From the NCBI RefSeq assembly GCF_017471675.1, contig NZ_JAFUSK010000068.1:1-64000 (forward strand): a DNA stretch of 64,000 bases, given 5' to 3'. Both the position numbers and the translations under genes were made by a program. The notes below the pieces were generated by a model. It did not search any database. It saw only the letters and a list, made by a program, of their open reading frames with translations, and was not told the origin of the DNA. This DNA is from Pseudobutyrivibrio sp. GTDB lineage: Bacteria > Bacillota > Clostridia > Lachnospirales > Lachnospiraceae. This document shows positions 30,950-39,516 of the stretch, piece after piece; within the stretch, counting starts at the first letter, position 1; every line of letters begins with the position of its first letter.

Positions 30950-32854
30950 ATGAAAATCTCAGAGTTCATCGATCCTAGAGGGATCAAACTACAGGTTGCA
31001 TTGGCTAATCAAGAAGAAGCAATCGACAAGCTTATTGCTCTTCATGATGAAGTAGGCAATCTCAAGGACGTAGCAGGATTCAAGGAGGCAATTCTTGCAC
31101 GCGAGGCAAAGGGAAGCACAGCTATTGGAAACGGCATTGCTGTTCCTCATGGCAAGTCAGCTTCTGTTGCTAAGGCTGGTCTTGTAGCTATCACATGTCC
31201 TGATGGCGTTGATTACAAGGCAGTAGATGGTAAGCCATCTAACTTATTATTCATGATTGCAGCACCAGAGGGTGGCGCTGACACACATATTGAAGTATTG
31301 GCAAAGCTTATGCAGCTTCTTATGGATCCAGCATTTTGCAAGACACTTGTAGATGCTAAGTCTGTTGATGAATTTTTAAGCTTAATCGACAAGAAGGAAG
31401 CTGAAAAGGACGCAGCAAGCGGACAGGCTACAGCAGCTGCAGGCGCTAAGAAGATTGTTGCTGTTACAGCATGCCCAACAGGTATTGCTCATACATTTAT
31501 GGCAGCAGAGTCTCTTGAGCAGAAGGCTAAGGAGCTTGGCATTGCATTCAGAGTAGAGAAGGACGGCTCAGGCGGAGCTAAGGATCCACTTACAGCAAAG
31601 GAAATTGAAGAGGCTGATGCAGTTATCGTTGCTGTAGATAAGAACATTGATATGGGACAGTTTGATGGCAAGAAGGTTGTACTTGCTTCTACAAAGGAAG
31701 CAATTCACGAGCCAGAGAAGCTTTTTGAAAAGGCTAAGACAGCTTCTGTATATCATCATACAGGTGCTGTTACTAAGAAGGATGACGGTGCTAACGAATC
31801 CATCGGTCGCCAGCTTTACAAGCACTTAATGAATGGTGTATCACACATGCTTCCATTCGTTATTGGTGGTGGTATCCTTATCGCTATCGCATTCTTACTT
31901 GATGATTATTCAATCGATCCTAGCAACTTTGGTATGAATACACCAGTAGCTGCATGGTTCAAGACAATCGGTGGTGCAGCATTTGGATTTATGCTTCCAA
32001 TACTTGCAGGTTTCATTGCACAGTCAATCGCTGATAGACCAGGTCTTGCGGTTGGTTTCGTAGGTGGTGCTCTTGCAGCTAGTGGTGCTACATTTGCTAA
32101 CCCAGGCGGAGATATCCCATCTGCATTCCTTGGCGCTTTAGTTGCTGGCTTTGCAGCTGGTTACTTTATGAAGTGGCTTGAGAAGCTTTGTGATAAGCTT
32201 CCACAGTCTCTTGAAGGCATTAAGCCTGTACTTATCTATCCACTTTGTGGTATTACAGTAATCGGTATTGTTATGTGTGCAATCAACCCAATCGTTGGTG
32301 CACTTAACGCTTGGATCTCTGGTGTACTTTCTGGCATGGGAACAACATCACTTGTACCTCTTGGAATTATCCTTGGTGCAATGATGGCAACAGATATGGG
32401 TGGTCCACTTAACAAGGCAGCATACGTATTTGGTACTGCAGCTCTTGCAGAGCAGAACGAAGTAGGCTGGATGATTATGGCAGCAGTTATGGTTGGTGGT
32501 ATGGTTCCTCCAATCGCTATCGCGCTTGCAACACTTATCTTCCCTAAGAAGTTTACAGTTGCTGAGAGAAAGGCTGGTCCAGTTAACTTTATCATGGGCT
32601 TCTGCTTCATTACAGAGGGTGCTATCCCTTATGCAGCAGCAGATCCACTTCATGTAATCCCATCACTTATGGTAGGCTCTGGTGTAGCTGGTGCTCTTTC
32701 AATGGCATTCAAGTGTACACTTATGGCTCCACACGGTGGAATTTTCGTATTCCCTGTAGTTGGTAACTGGGCACTTTACCTTGTGGCACTTGCTATTGGT
32801 TCAGTAGTTAGCTGCTTACTTTTAGGCATACTTAAGAAAACAGTGGAAGATTAA
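30950..32854 (+). CDS. fruA: Fructose PTS transporter EIIABC
   Basis: The 634-residue protein has domains in the order IIA-IIB-IIC. IIA (1-150) has the active His in GNGIAVPHGKSAS (about 65). IIB (about 165-265) has the active Cys in VTACPTGIAHTFMA (about 172). A linker and the membrane IIC (about 285-634, about eight to ten helices) follow. It imports fructose as fructose-1-phosphate, taking phosphate from HPr (encoded downstream). High-expression codon bias is strong. A good terminator follows. Confidence 0.95.
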   Translation: MKISEFIDPRGIKLQVALANQEEAIDKLIALHDEVGNLKDVAGFKEAILAREAKGSTAIGNGIAVPHGKSASVAKAGLVAITCPDGVDYKAVDGKPSNLLFMIAAPEGGADTHIEVLAKLMQLLMDPAFCKTLVDAKSVDEFLSLIDKKEAEKDAASGQATAAAGAKKIVAVTACPTGIAHTFMAAESLEQKAKELGIAFRVEKDGSGGAKDPLTAKEIEEADAVIVAVDKNIDMGQFDGKKVVLASTKEAIHEPEKLFEKAKTASVYHHTGAVTKKDDGANESIGRQLYKHLMNGVSHMLPFVIGGGILIAIAFLLDDYSIDPSNFGMNTPVAAWFKTIGGAAFGFMLPILAGFIAQSIADRPGLAVGFVGGALAASGATFANPGGDIPSAFLGALVAGFAAGYFMKWLEKLCDKLPQSLEGIKPVLIYPLCGITVIGIVMCAINPIVGALNAWISGVLSGMGTTSLVPLGIILGAMMATDMGGPLNKAAYVFGTAALAEQNEVGWMIMAAVMVGGMVPPIAIALATLIFPKKFTVAERKAGPVNFIMGFCFITEGAIPYAAADPLHVIPSLMVGSGVAGALSMAFKCTLMAPHGGIFVFPVVGNWALYLVALAIGSVVSCLLLGILKKTVED

Positions 32855-32875
32855 TTAAAAATATTATATAATTAC

Positions 32876-32909
32876 CATTCCGAGAGTTTTCCTCTCGGAA
32901 TGGGTTTTT
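32876..32909 (+). terminator. Terminator of fruR-fruK-fruA
   Basis: CATTCCGAGAG and CTCTCGGAATG form an 11-bp perfect stem, then GGTTTTTA. Confidence 0.93.
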
Positions 32910-32918
32910 ATGTTTTTG

Positions 32919-32949
32919 TACTCTGTAGACCCTGGGAAGCTACAGAGTA
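32919..32949 (+). repeat. Perfect 10-bp inverted repeat before ptsH
   Basis: TACTCTGTAG and CTACAGAGTA flank an 11-nt loop and have no T run. It lies between the fruA terminator and ptsH, either a leader hairpin or an operator. Confidence 0.6.
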
Positions 32950-33007
32950 TAGAGATATAAAAGACTAATAATATTTGACAGATTGTTGAAACGAAAGGAG
33001 TTATATT

Positions 33008-33271
33008 ATGGTTTCAAAGATAGTTAAAGTTACAAATGAGCAGGGTATGCACATGCGTCCAGCTACAGTTTTTTCAGCTGCAGTTACACCATTTGATTCA
33101 GAGGTAAAGATTAAGTTTAATGGTAACGAGTATGATGGTAAGAGCGTTATGATGCTTATGGCAGCTTGCATTAAGTGTGGCGCTGAAATCGAAATCGTTT
33201 GCAATGGTGCTGATGAAGAGGCTGCACTTGCAAAGGCTGTTGAACTTGTTGAGAGTGGATTAGGAGACTAA
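33008..33271 (+). CDS. ptsH: Phosphocarrier protein HPr
   Basis: The 87-residue protein has the active His15 in EQGMHMRPATVF and the regulatory Ser46 in DGKSVMMLM, target of HPr kinase and used for carbon catabolite control in Firmicutes. It passes phosphate from enzyme I to the EII proteins, including the fructose and glucose transporters in this window. It forms an operon with ptsI 4 bp downstream. Confidence 0.95.
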   Translation: MVSKIVKVTNEQGMHMRPATVFSAAVTPFDSEVKIKFNGNEYDGKSVMMLMAACIKCGAEIEIVCNGADEEAALAKAVELVESGLGD

Positions 33272-33275
33272 AAAT

Positions 33276-34979
33276 ATGTACAAAGGCATAGAAGCATCTA
33301 GGGGAATTGGAATAGGAAGTATCTGCCTTATCGTAGAGCACGATCTTTCATTTGAGTCAAAGCATATTGACGACACAGAAGCTGAAAAGGCTAGATTTAA
33401 TTCAGCAATTGATACATTTAAATCCGAGACAGCTGCTATGGCTGAAAATATCAGAAAGAACATCGGTCCTAAGGAAGCTGAAATCATGGAAGGCCATCTT
33501 GCAATGATTGCTGACCCTACTATGGCAGGGGAAATGACTAAGATGATTGAGGCAGGCCAGTGCGCAGAGGCAGCCGTTACTGCTGTTTGCGATATGTTCA
33601 TCGGAATGTTTTCTAAGATGGAGGATGATATGATGCGTCAGCGTGCATCTGATATCTCCGATATCAAAATCAGCTTACTCAAGCTTTTACTTGGCATTGA
33701 GGATGTTGATATCAGCAAGGTTGCACCTGGAACTGTTTTAGTTGCACATGACCTTACACCATCTATGACTTCACAGATTGTAAAGGACAATGTTGTAGGT
33801 ATCATTACAGAGGTAGGTGGTAAGACATCTCACTCTGCAATCTTAGCACGTGCACTTGAGATTCCAGCGGTTCTTTCAGTACCTAACATTACAGAGCTTG
33901 TTCACGATAAGGATACAGCTATTGTTGATGGTACAGAGGGTGATGTTTACATCAATCCTGATGGAGAGGTTATCTCTCAGTATGTTATCAAGCGTGAGGA
34001 GTTCGTTAAGGCTCAGGCTGAGCTTAAGAACTTCCTTGGTAAGAAGACAGTTACAGCTGATGGTACAGAGGTAGAGCTTTTCTGTAACATCGGTACACCT
34101 AAGGATGCCAGAAAGGCTGTTGAATGTGACGGCGAAGGCATCGGATTATTCCGTTCAGAGTTCTTGTTTATGGATAGACCACATCTTCCAACAGAGGATG
34201 AGCAGTTCGAAGCTTACAAGGAAGCTGTTGAGACAATGAAGGGTAAGACAGTAATCATTCGTACACTTGATATCGGTGGCGATAAGGACATCCCTTACCT
34301 TGGTCTTGAGAAGGAAGAGAATCCATTCTTAGGATATAGAGCAGTTAGATATTGCTTAAGCAATTCTGATACATATAAGATGCAGCTTAGAGGAATCTTA
34401 AGAGCCAGTGCATTTGGTAAGGTTAAGATTATGATTCCTCTCGTTACATGCGTAGAAGAGGTACGCGCTGTAAAGGCATTAGTTGAGGAATGCAAGAATG
34501 AGCTTAAGGCAGAAGGCGTAGCCTTCGATGAAAATATTGAGGTTGGTTGCATGGTTGAGACTGCAGCAGCATCTCTTATCGCAGATATGCTTGCTAAGGA
34601 AGCTGATTTCTTCTCAATCGGAACTAACGATTTAACACAGTACACAATGAGCGTTGATAGAGGAAATGCTAATGTTGCTTACCTTTACTCAGCATTCCAG
34701 CCAGCAGTTCTTCGTTCAATCAAGAACATCATCGAAGCTGGTAACAAGGCTGGTATCACAGTTGGTATGTGTGGTGAGGCAGCAGCAGATCCACTTATGA
34801 TTCCATTGTTGATTTCTTTCGGTCTTAACGAGTACAGTGTTAACCCAGTGCTTGTGCTTACAGCACGTTCAATCATTTCTAAGTGGTCTAAGGAAGAGGC
34901 TGATGCTCTTGCAGCAAAGGTACTTAGCCTTACTACAGAAAAGGAAATCGTTGAGCTTCTTAAAGCAGAGGCAAAATAA
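33276..34979 (+). CDS. ptsI: PTS enzyme I (phosphoenolpyruvate-protein phosphotransferase)
   Basis: The 567-residue enzyme has an N-terminal HPr-binding helical domain, the phosphohistidine in GGKTSHSAILAR (about 186), FRSEFLFMDRPHLPTEDEQF and the PEP-binding barrel with the late active-site Cys in GMCGEAAADP (about 500). It takes phosphate from PEP and gives it to HPr. The length is normal. It starts 4 bp after ptsH with its own AGGAG site and ends before a strong terminator. Confidence 0.95.
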   Translation: MYKGIEASRGIGIGSICLIVEHDLSFESKHIDDTEAEKARFNSAIDTFKSETAAMAENIRKNIGPKEAEIMEGHLAMIADPTMAGEMTKMIEAGQCAEAAVTAVCDMFIGMFSKMEDDMMRQRASDISDIKISLLKLLLGIEDVDISKVAPGTVLVAHDLTPSMTSQIVKDNVVGIITEVGGKTSHSAILARALEIPAVLSVPNITELVHDKDTAIVDGTEGDVYINPDGEVISQYVIKREEFVKAQAELKNFLGKKTVTADGTEVELFCNIGTPKDARKAVECDGEGIGLFRSEFLFMDRPHLPTEDEQFEAYKEAVETMKGKTVIIRTLDIGGDKDIPYLGLEKEENPFLGYRAVRYCLSNSDTYKMQLRGILRASAFGKVKIMIPLVTCVEEVRAVKALVEECKNELKAEGVAFDENIEVGCMVETAAASLIADMLAKEADFFSIGTNDLTQYTMSVDRGNANVAYLYSAFQPAVLRSIKNIIEAGNKAGITVGMCGEAAADPLMIPLLISFGLNEYSVNPVLVLTARSIISKWSKEEADALAAKVLSLTTEKEIVELLKAEAK

Positions 34980-35004
34980 ATATATTGTGATTTGTCATTT
35001 TTAT

Positions 35005-35035
35005 GGGACTGCCAGTTGTTGCAGTCCCTATTTTT
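35005..35035 (+). terminator. Terminator of ptsH-ptsI
   Basis: GGGACTGC and GCAGTCCC pair around an 8-nt loop, then TATTTTT. Confidence 0.9.
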
Positions 35036-35089
35036 AATGGTATAATATCCATATTACGGAGGGATATTACACCAAGGAGTAAAGCATTA

Positions 35090-36061
35090 ATGAATAAAAT
35101 TTACTTAGCGCCACTTGAGGGCGTGACTGATAGCATATATAGAAATACATTTGAAAGATATTATGGGGGCGTGGATAAATATTTCACGCCCTTTATTTCG
35201 CCAAACTCTACTTTCAAATTTACAACTAGAGAGTTTAAGGATATTGACCCTGAAAAGAATGATATAAATAAAACAGTGCCACAGATTCTTACTAATAACA
35301 GTGAACATTTTCTTTGGGCGGTGAAGGAAATTGCAGCTCTAGGATTTAAAGAGATAAACTTCAATCTAGGTTGCCCTAGTGGAACTGTTGTTGCAAAGAA
35401 AAAGGGTTCAGGGCTACTGTATTATCCAGAGGATTTAGATAAGCTATTATACGAAGTTTTTGAAGGACTTCCTACAGGTGTAGATATTTCAATCAAGACA
35501 AGATTAGGGAAAAATGAGCCTGAAGAATTTTATGAGATATTAGGCATTTATAATAAATATCCGGTAAGCGAGCTTACAATTCATCCAAGGATACAAAGTG
35601 ATTTTTACAAGGAACCTATAAGGCCTGATTTTTTTGAGTATGCTGTAAATCACAGTAAGGCGCCTTTAGTATTCAACGGAGATATTACTAGTATCGAAGG
35701 CATTAGTGATACATTTCATAAATATGATAATATAGCAGCAGTGATGCTAGGTCGTGGCCTGATTGCAAATCCTGGATTGGCATATGGATACAAAAAAGGC
35801 CTAGCCGATGCTGACATCAAACTAGACCTTGTATTATTTAAAAAGTTCCACGACGATTTGCTTAATCAATACACTGAAGTACTTTCAGGTGAAAAACCTG
35901 TGCTCCATCGTATGAAGGAATTCCTAAGCTTCTGGCAGGGCAATTTCCCTAATGAGGAAAAGCTTATCAAAAAGCTAAGAAAAGCAAATCGTATTATTGA
36001 ATATTGCGATTACATGAATCAGTTAATCTCTTCTGCGACTACCGCTGACAATCATAACTAA
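35090..36061 (+). CDS. dus: tRNA-dihydrouridine synthase family protein
   Basis: ATG 35090 begins MNKIYLAPLEGVTDSIYR and gives 323 residues; the longer upstream frame covers a terminator. FMN-barrel signs are APLEGVTD, NFNLGCPSGTVVAKKKGSGL with the active Cys, LTIHPR and VMLGRGLIANPGL. It reduces uridine to dihydrouridine in tRNA loops using a flavin. Its last 39 bp overlap the convergent protease gene, so the two transcripts could pair at their ends. Confidence 0.9.
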   Translation: MNKIYLAPLEGVTDSIYRNTFERYYGGVDKYFTPFISPNSTFKFTTREFKDIDPEKNDINKTVPQILTNNSEHFLWAVKEIAALGFKEINFNLGCPSGTVVAKKKGSGLLYYPEDLDKLLYEVFEGLPTGVDISIKTRLGKNEPEEFYEILGIYNKYPVSELTIHPRIQSDFYKEPIRPDFFEYAVNHSKAPLVFNGDITSIEGISDTFHKYDNIAAVMLGRGLIANPGLAYGYKKGLADADIKLDLVLFKKFHDDLLNQYTEVLSGEKPVLHRMKEFLSFWQGNFPNEEKLIKKLRKANRIIEYCDYMNQLISSATTADNHN

Positions 36062-36733
36062 ACGAAGTAACTGTAAGATTGTTGCAAACAATGCTGCTAC
36101 ATAGGTAAGGGCTGCGGCCTTTAATACCTTTGTTGCACCTGCATGCTCATCTCCCTCAAGTATATGGTCCTGGTCAAGGATTCTAAGGGCTCTTGCACTA
36201 GCATCAAACTCTACAGGAAGAGTAATAAGCTGGAAGGCAACAACAAATGTAAACAGGAACACACCAGCCTCTGCGAGGGGAGTGTATCTAATTAAAAGAC
36301 CAATAAGAATCACTGGCCATGAAATCCATGAACCAATATTTGCAAGTGGCACAGAAGCTGAGCGAAGCTTAAGTGGTGCATAACCCTGCTGATGTTGGAT
36401 AGCGTGTCCACATTCATGAGCTGCAACGCCAAGAGCTGCTACACTTGTCTGTCCATATACTGCATCTGAAAGACGAAGCACCTTTTCATTAGGTGAATAA
36501 TGGTCTGTTAAGTTTCCTCTGATTCTTTCTATTCTAACATCATATATACCAGCAGCATGAAGAATATGCTCTGCCACCTGGTTAGATGTGAGGCCTCTAT
36601 AATTCCTTATCTTGCTATATTTGTTATAAGTACGTTGTACATTCATGGAAGCAATTCCACTGATAAGTGCACCGATGAGTACTAATATTATTGTTGGGTC
36701 ATATCCAAATCCATATCCATATCCATAGTACAT
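36023..36733 (-). CDS. Membrane zinc metallopeptidase (YugP-like)
   Basis: The 236-residue protein has an N-terminal membrane helix, the zinc-binding motif LGVAAHECGHAIQHQQGY (about 105-122) and two or three C-terminal helices, with the family segment LPVEFDASARALRIL (third metal ligand region). These are DUF2268/YugP-type membrane proteases without a known substrate. The N terminus is glycine- and tyrosine-rich (MYYGYGYGFGYD). RBS GGAGGA on the minus strand supports the start. Its 3' end overlaps the dus gene by 39 bp. Confidence 0.9.
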   Translation of the reverse strand: MYYGYGYGFGYDPTIILVLIGALISGIASMNVQRTYNKYSKIRNYRGLTSNQVAEHILHAAGIYDVRIERIRGNLTDHYSPNEKVLRLSDAVYGQTSVAALGVAAHECGHAIQHQQGYAPLKLRSASVPLANIGSWISWPVILIGLLIRYTPLAEAGVFLFTFVVAFQLITLPVEFDASARALRILDQDHILEGDEHAGATKVLKAAALTYVAALFATILQLLRLVMIVSGSRRRD

Positions 36734-36903
36734 ATATTTATCCTCCTCTTGCTTTCTTTTATTTTAGTATAGTATTTGTATCAAGGTTTTACTAATAAAA
36801 AATTATTAAATGTTTATAAAGAGATGTTTAACATACTGGTCTAAGGCGATTTATATTGCCATCCGATAAATAAGATGATAGAATGATATGGCTGTTATAT
36901 GTA

Positions 36904-36975
36904 GGTAATTTAAGCTTTAGCTTGAATTGCCTGCCAGAAAACTGCTTATTGCCGAAGGCAATCTTAAATGCAGTT
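36904..36975 (+). promoter_or_regulatory. Structured leader before ECF transporter gene
   Basis: The 313-bp gap before 37047 holds two strong hairpins: GGTAATTTAAGC/GCTTGAATTGCC (36904-36931) and a two-tier stem AACTGC-ATTGCC/GGCAAT-GCAGTT (36940-36975). A GGAGGAGACCAG stretch follows at about 37004, ahead of the true ribosome site. It may be a regulatory leader for pantothenate-linked genes; no known riboswitch class was recognised. The rest of the gap (36734-36900) shows nothing clear. Confidence 0.4.
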
Positions 36976-37046
36976 CTTCATTGCGCTTACGCATAGTGTA
37001 CTAGGAGGAGACCAGTTAATAGGCTTCTACCAAAAGGAGGAAATTT

Positions 37047-37967
37047 ATGCAAAGCAACAATTCTAAGACCTATGAGCTTGTGCTCACAGCGTTATTCGTA
37101 GCCATTATTGTAGTAATGGCATCAACACCACTCGGATTTATTCCACTTGTAGTTATTAATGCAACCACACTTCATATTCCAGTTATCATTGGTTCATTAT
37201 TCTTAGGACCAAAGAAGGGCGGATTCCTTGGAGGTGTGTTTGGACTTACCAGCTTAATTAAGAGCTCACTTGGAGCAGCATCACTTTCAGCATTCGTATT
37301 CTCACCAGTCGCTGCACTTTCAATGCTTCCACACGATACAGTAGGAGCAGCTGTTTTACTAGTTTTAAAGAGCACATTCATCGCTGTTGTACCTAGAATT
37401 CTTATCGGTGTAGTACCTTATTTCGTATATGTTGGTATTAAGAAGGCAATCGGTTCTGACAAGAAGCTTGTTTACGGTTCAGTTATCAATGCAGTAATTT
37501 CATTCATCCTTGGCTTTGGTGTATTCGCATTCTTTAATAGAATGATTGCACAGGAAGTACTTGGCATGTCTGTTACAGTTGCAAGAGTAATCGGAATCAT
37601 CGTAGGCATTGCAGCTTTTGCAGGCATTGAATATCTTTTCATGAACAAGGATGCTAAGGCACTTGGCTTTATCACAGCAGGTATTGCTGGAGCCATGACT
37701 AACACACTTCTTGTTATGGGAAGCATTTATGTATTCTATAAATATCCATACGCCGAGGCAGTTGGGGTAGACCCAGATGCACTTATGGCAATGATTGGCG
37801 GCGTTATCAGCTTCAACGGTGTTATCGAAGCTATTGTTGGTGCAGTTATTGTATACCTAGTAGGTATCGTGCTTGATAAGATTAAGCCAGCAGGTGTATA
37901 TGCCGGCAAGGATGCTAAGATTAAAGCAGTATCATCTGGGGCAAAAGAAAGCCAGATGGCACAGTAG
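37047..37967 (+). CDS. ECF transporter S component, predicted pantothenate (PanT-like)
   Basis: The 306-residue integral membrane protein starts with LVLTALFVAIIVVMASTPLG and has about six to eight helices, with the family motif LGPKKGGFLGGVFGLTSLI, typical of ECF S components that bind a vitamin and recruit the shared energizing module. It is followed by coaBC, which uses phosphopantothenate, so pantothenate is the most likely substrate. That is inference from context. RBS AAAGGAGG is strong. A stem-loop separates it from coaBC. Confidence 0.82.
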   Translation: MQSNNSKTYELVLTALFVAIIVVMASTPLGFIPLVVINATTLHIPVIIGSLFLGPKKGGFLGGVFGLTSLIKSSLGAASLSAFVFSPVAALSMLPHDTVGAAVLLVLKSTFIAVVPRILIGVVPYFVYVGIKKAIGSDKKLVYGSVINAVISFILGFGVFAFFNRMIAQEVLGMSVTVARVIGIIVGIAAFAGIEYLFMNKDAKALGFITAGIAGAMTNTLLVMGSIYVFYKYPYAEAVGVDPDALMAMIGGVISFNGVIEAIVGAVIVYLVGIVLDKIKPAGVYAGKDAKIKAVSSGAKESQMAQ

Positions 37968-37983
37968 AGAATAAAGTTAAGAA

Positions 37984-38019
37984 TTCTTGCGGGCAAGTAG
38001 ATGAAAAAGCCCGCAAGAA
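37984..38019 (+). terminator. Stem-loop between ECF gene and coaBC
   Basis: TTCTTGCGGGC and GCCCGCAAGAA form a perfect 11-bp stem with no T run. It could be an mRNA-processing or partial termination structure, so that coaBC is still read through. Confidence 0.5.
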
Positions 38020-38081
38020 CATGTAAAATGGTAAGCGTAGCAAACAGCAATATTAGTTTTAGATAAAACTCGGAGGTAATT

Positions 38082-39272
38082 ATGTTAAAAGGTAAATGTG
38101 TAGTACTAGGAGTAACGGGCTCCATAGCTGCTTATAAGATTGCAAATCTTGCATCTGCACTTGTCAAATTGCACGCAGATGTTAATGTCATTATGACTAA
38201 GAATGCAACCAATTTCATTAACCCTATTACCTTTGAGACACTTACTTCAAATAAATGTCTTGTAGATACTTTTGATAGGAACTTTCAGTTCAATGTAGAG
38301 CATGTGGCTCTTGCAAAAAGGGCAGATATATTTATGGTGGCGCCAGCCAGCGCTAATGTAATCGGAAAGATAGCAGGGGGCATAGCAGATGATATGCTAA
38401 CTACCACTATCATGGCTGCTAAATGCAAGAAGCTCATTAGCCCTGCAATGAATACAAACATGTTTGAAAATCCTATTGTTCAGGACAATCTTGAAAAACT
38501 TCGTAAATACGGATATGAGATAATAGATCCTGCTAGCGGGTATCTTGCTTGCGGGGATACAGGAGCGGGGAAAATGCCTGAACCAGATGTACTGCTTCAG
38601 TACATCCTAAGAGAGCTTGCCCATGAGCATGACCTTTCAGGTAAAAGAGTAATGATTACAGCAGGTCCTACTGAGGAGGCTATTGATCCTGTTCGCTATA
38701 TTACAAACCATAGCACCGGTAAGATGGGATATGCCATTGCCAAGGCTGCTATGGAAAGAGGGGCAGATGTTACATTAGTAACTGGTCCAGTGGCATTAGA
38801 GCCACCTATGTTTGTAGATGTAGTAAATGTAAGAAGTGCTGCTGAGATGGCAGATGCTGTAAAGATGAGAGCCAGCGATTGCGACATAATTATTAAGAGT
38901 GCAGCAGTTGCAGATTACAGACCAATTAATGTAGCAGCAGAGAAGATTAAGAAGAAGGATGGTGAAGGCTCTACTATTGAGCTTGAGCGTACAGAAGATA
39001 TTTTATCTTACCTTGGGGCACACAAGAAGGACAATCAGTTTATCTGTGGATTCTCTATGGAAACGGAAAATATGCTAGAGAATTCTAAGAAGAAGCTGAA
39101 GAAGAAAAATGTAGATATGATTGTAGCTAACAACCTTCGTACAGAGGGGGCAGGTTTTGGCACAGACACCAATGTAGTGACTATTATTATGGCTGATGAA
39201 ACCTGGCAGCTTCCAATTATGTCTAAAGAAGAGGTGGCAAACGCCATTTTTGATACCATACTTGGTAAATAG
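38082..39272 (+). CDS. coaBC: Bifunctional phosphopantothenoylcysteine decarboxylase/synthase
   Basis: The 396-residue protein has an N-terminal CoaC flavodoxin-like domain with GVTGSIAAYKIA, the active His in FNVEHVALAK, VAPASANVIGKIAGG and the substrate clamp PAMNTNMFENP (about 127), then the CoaB domain with ITAGPTEEAIDPVRYITNHS TGKMG and a Lys-rich C-terminal part. It makes 4'-phosphopantetheine in coenzyme A synthesis. Start and ribosome site GGAGG are clear; a terminator follows. Confidence 0.95.
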   Translation: MLKGKCVVLGVTGSIAAYKIANLASALVKLHADVNVIMTKNATNFINPITFETLTSNKCLVDTFDRNFQFNVEHVALAKRADIFMVAPASANVIGKIAGGIADDMLTTTIMAAKCKKLISPAMNTNMFENPIVQDNLEKLRKYGYEIIDPASGYLACGDTGAGKMPEPDVLLQYILRELAHEHDLSGKRVMITAGPTEEAIDPVRYITNHSTGKMGYAIAKAAMERGADVTLVTGPVALEPPMFVDVVNVRSAAEMADAVKMRASDCDIIIKSAAVADYRPINVAAEKIKKKDGEGSTIELERTEDILSYLGAHKKDNQFICGFSMETENMLENSKKKLKKKNVDMIVANNLRTEGAGFGTDTNVVTIIMADETWQLPIMSKEEVANAIFDTILGK

Positions 39273-39280
39273 TGTAGATT

Positions 39281-39317
39281 AAAAAGCAGTTATCACAAAA
39301 GTGATAGCTGCTTTTTG
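39281..39317 (+). terminator. Terminator after coaBC
   Basis: AAAAAGCAGTTATCAC pairs with GTGATAGCTGCTTTTT around AAAA. Confidence 0.9.
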
Positions 39318-39397
39318 GCTATTCTGCTTAAACGATTAAGTATTGACAATCCCTATATAATCATGGTAAATTGTCCAAGTAAAATTAAAATTTTGTG

Positions 39398-39471
39398 AAG
39401 TATGTAACTTTAAGTAGGCATAAACGACACAAGGCGCTAGAGGCGTTTTCTGTTTTTGTGCCTATTTTTTT
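39398..39471 (+). promoter_or_regulatory. Antiterminator target (RAT) and overlapping terminator before ptsG
   Basis: TGTAACTTTAAGTAGGCATA (within 39398-39427) resembles the LicT/GlcT target consensus. It overlaps the 5' arm of a terminator in which TAGGCA (39415) pairs with TGCCTA (39459-39464) before a T run. A TTGACA at 39343 suggests the upstream promoter. The PRD antiterminator is encoded just after ptsG. Confidence 0.65.
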
Positions 39472-39516
39472 ATTGCCAAAAACTCGCCTCAAAAAATATT
39501 ATAGGAGGTCTTTATC

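Noticed and set aside
37984-38019. Hairpin as a complete terminator between ECF gene and coaBC
   Set aside because: No T run and coaBC has no clear promoter of its own, so read-through is likely; listed only as a stem-loop.
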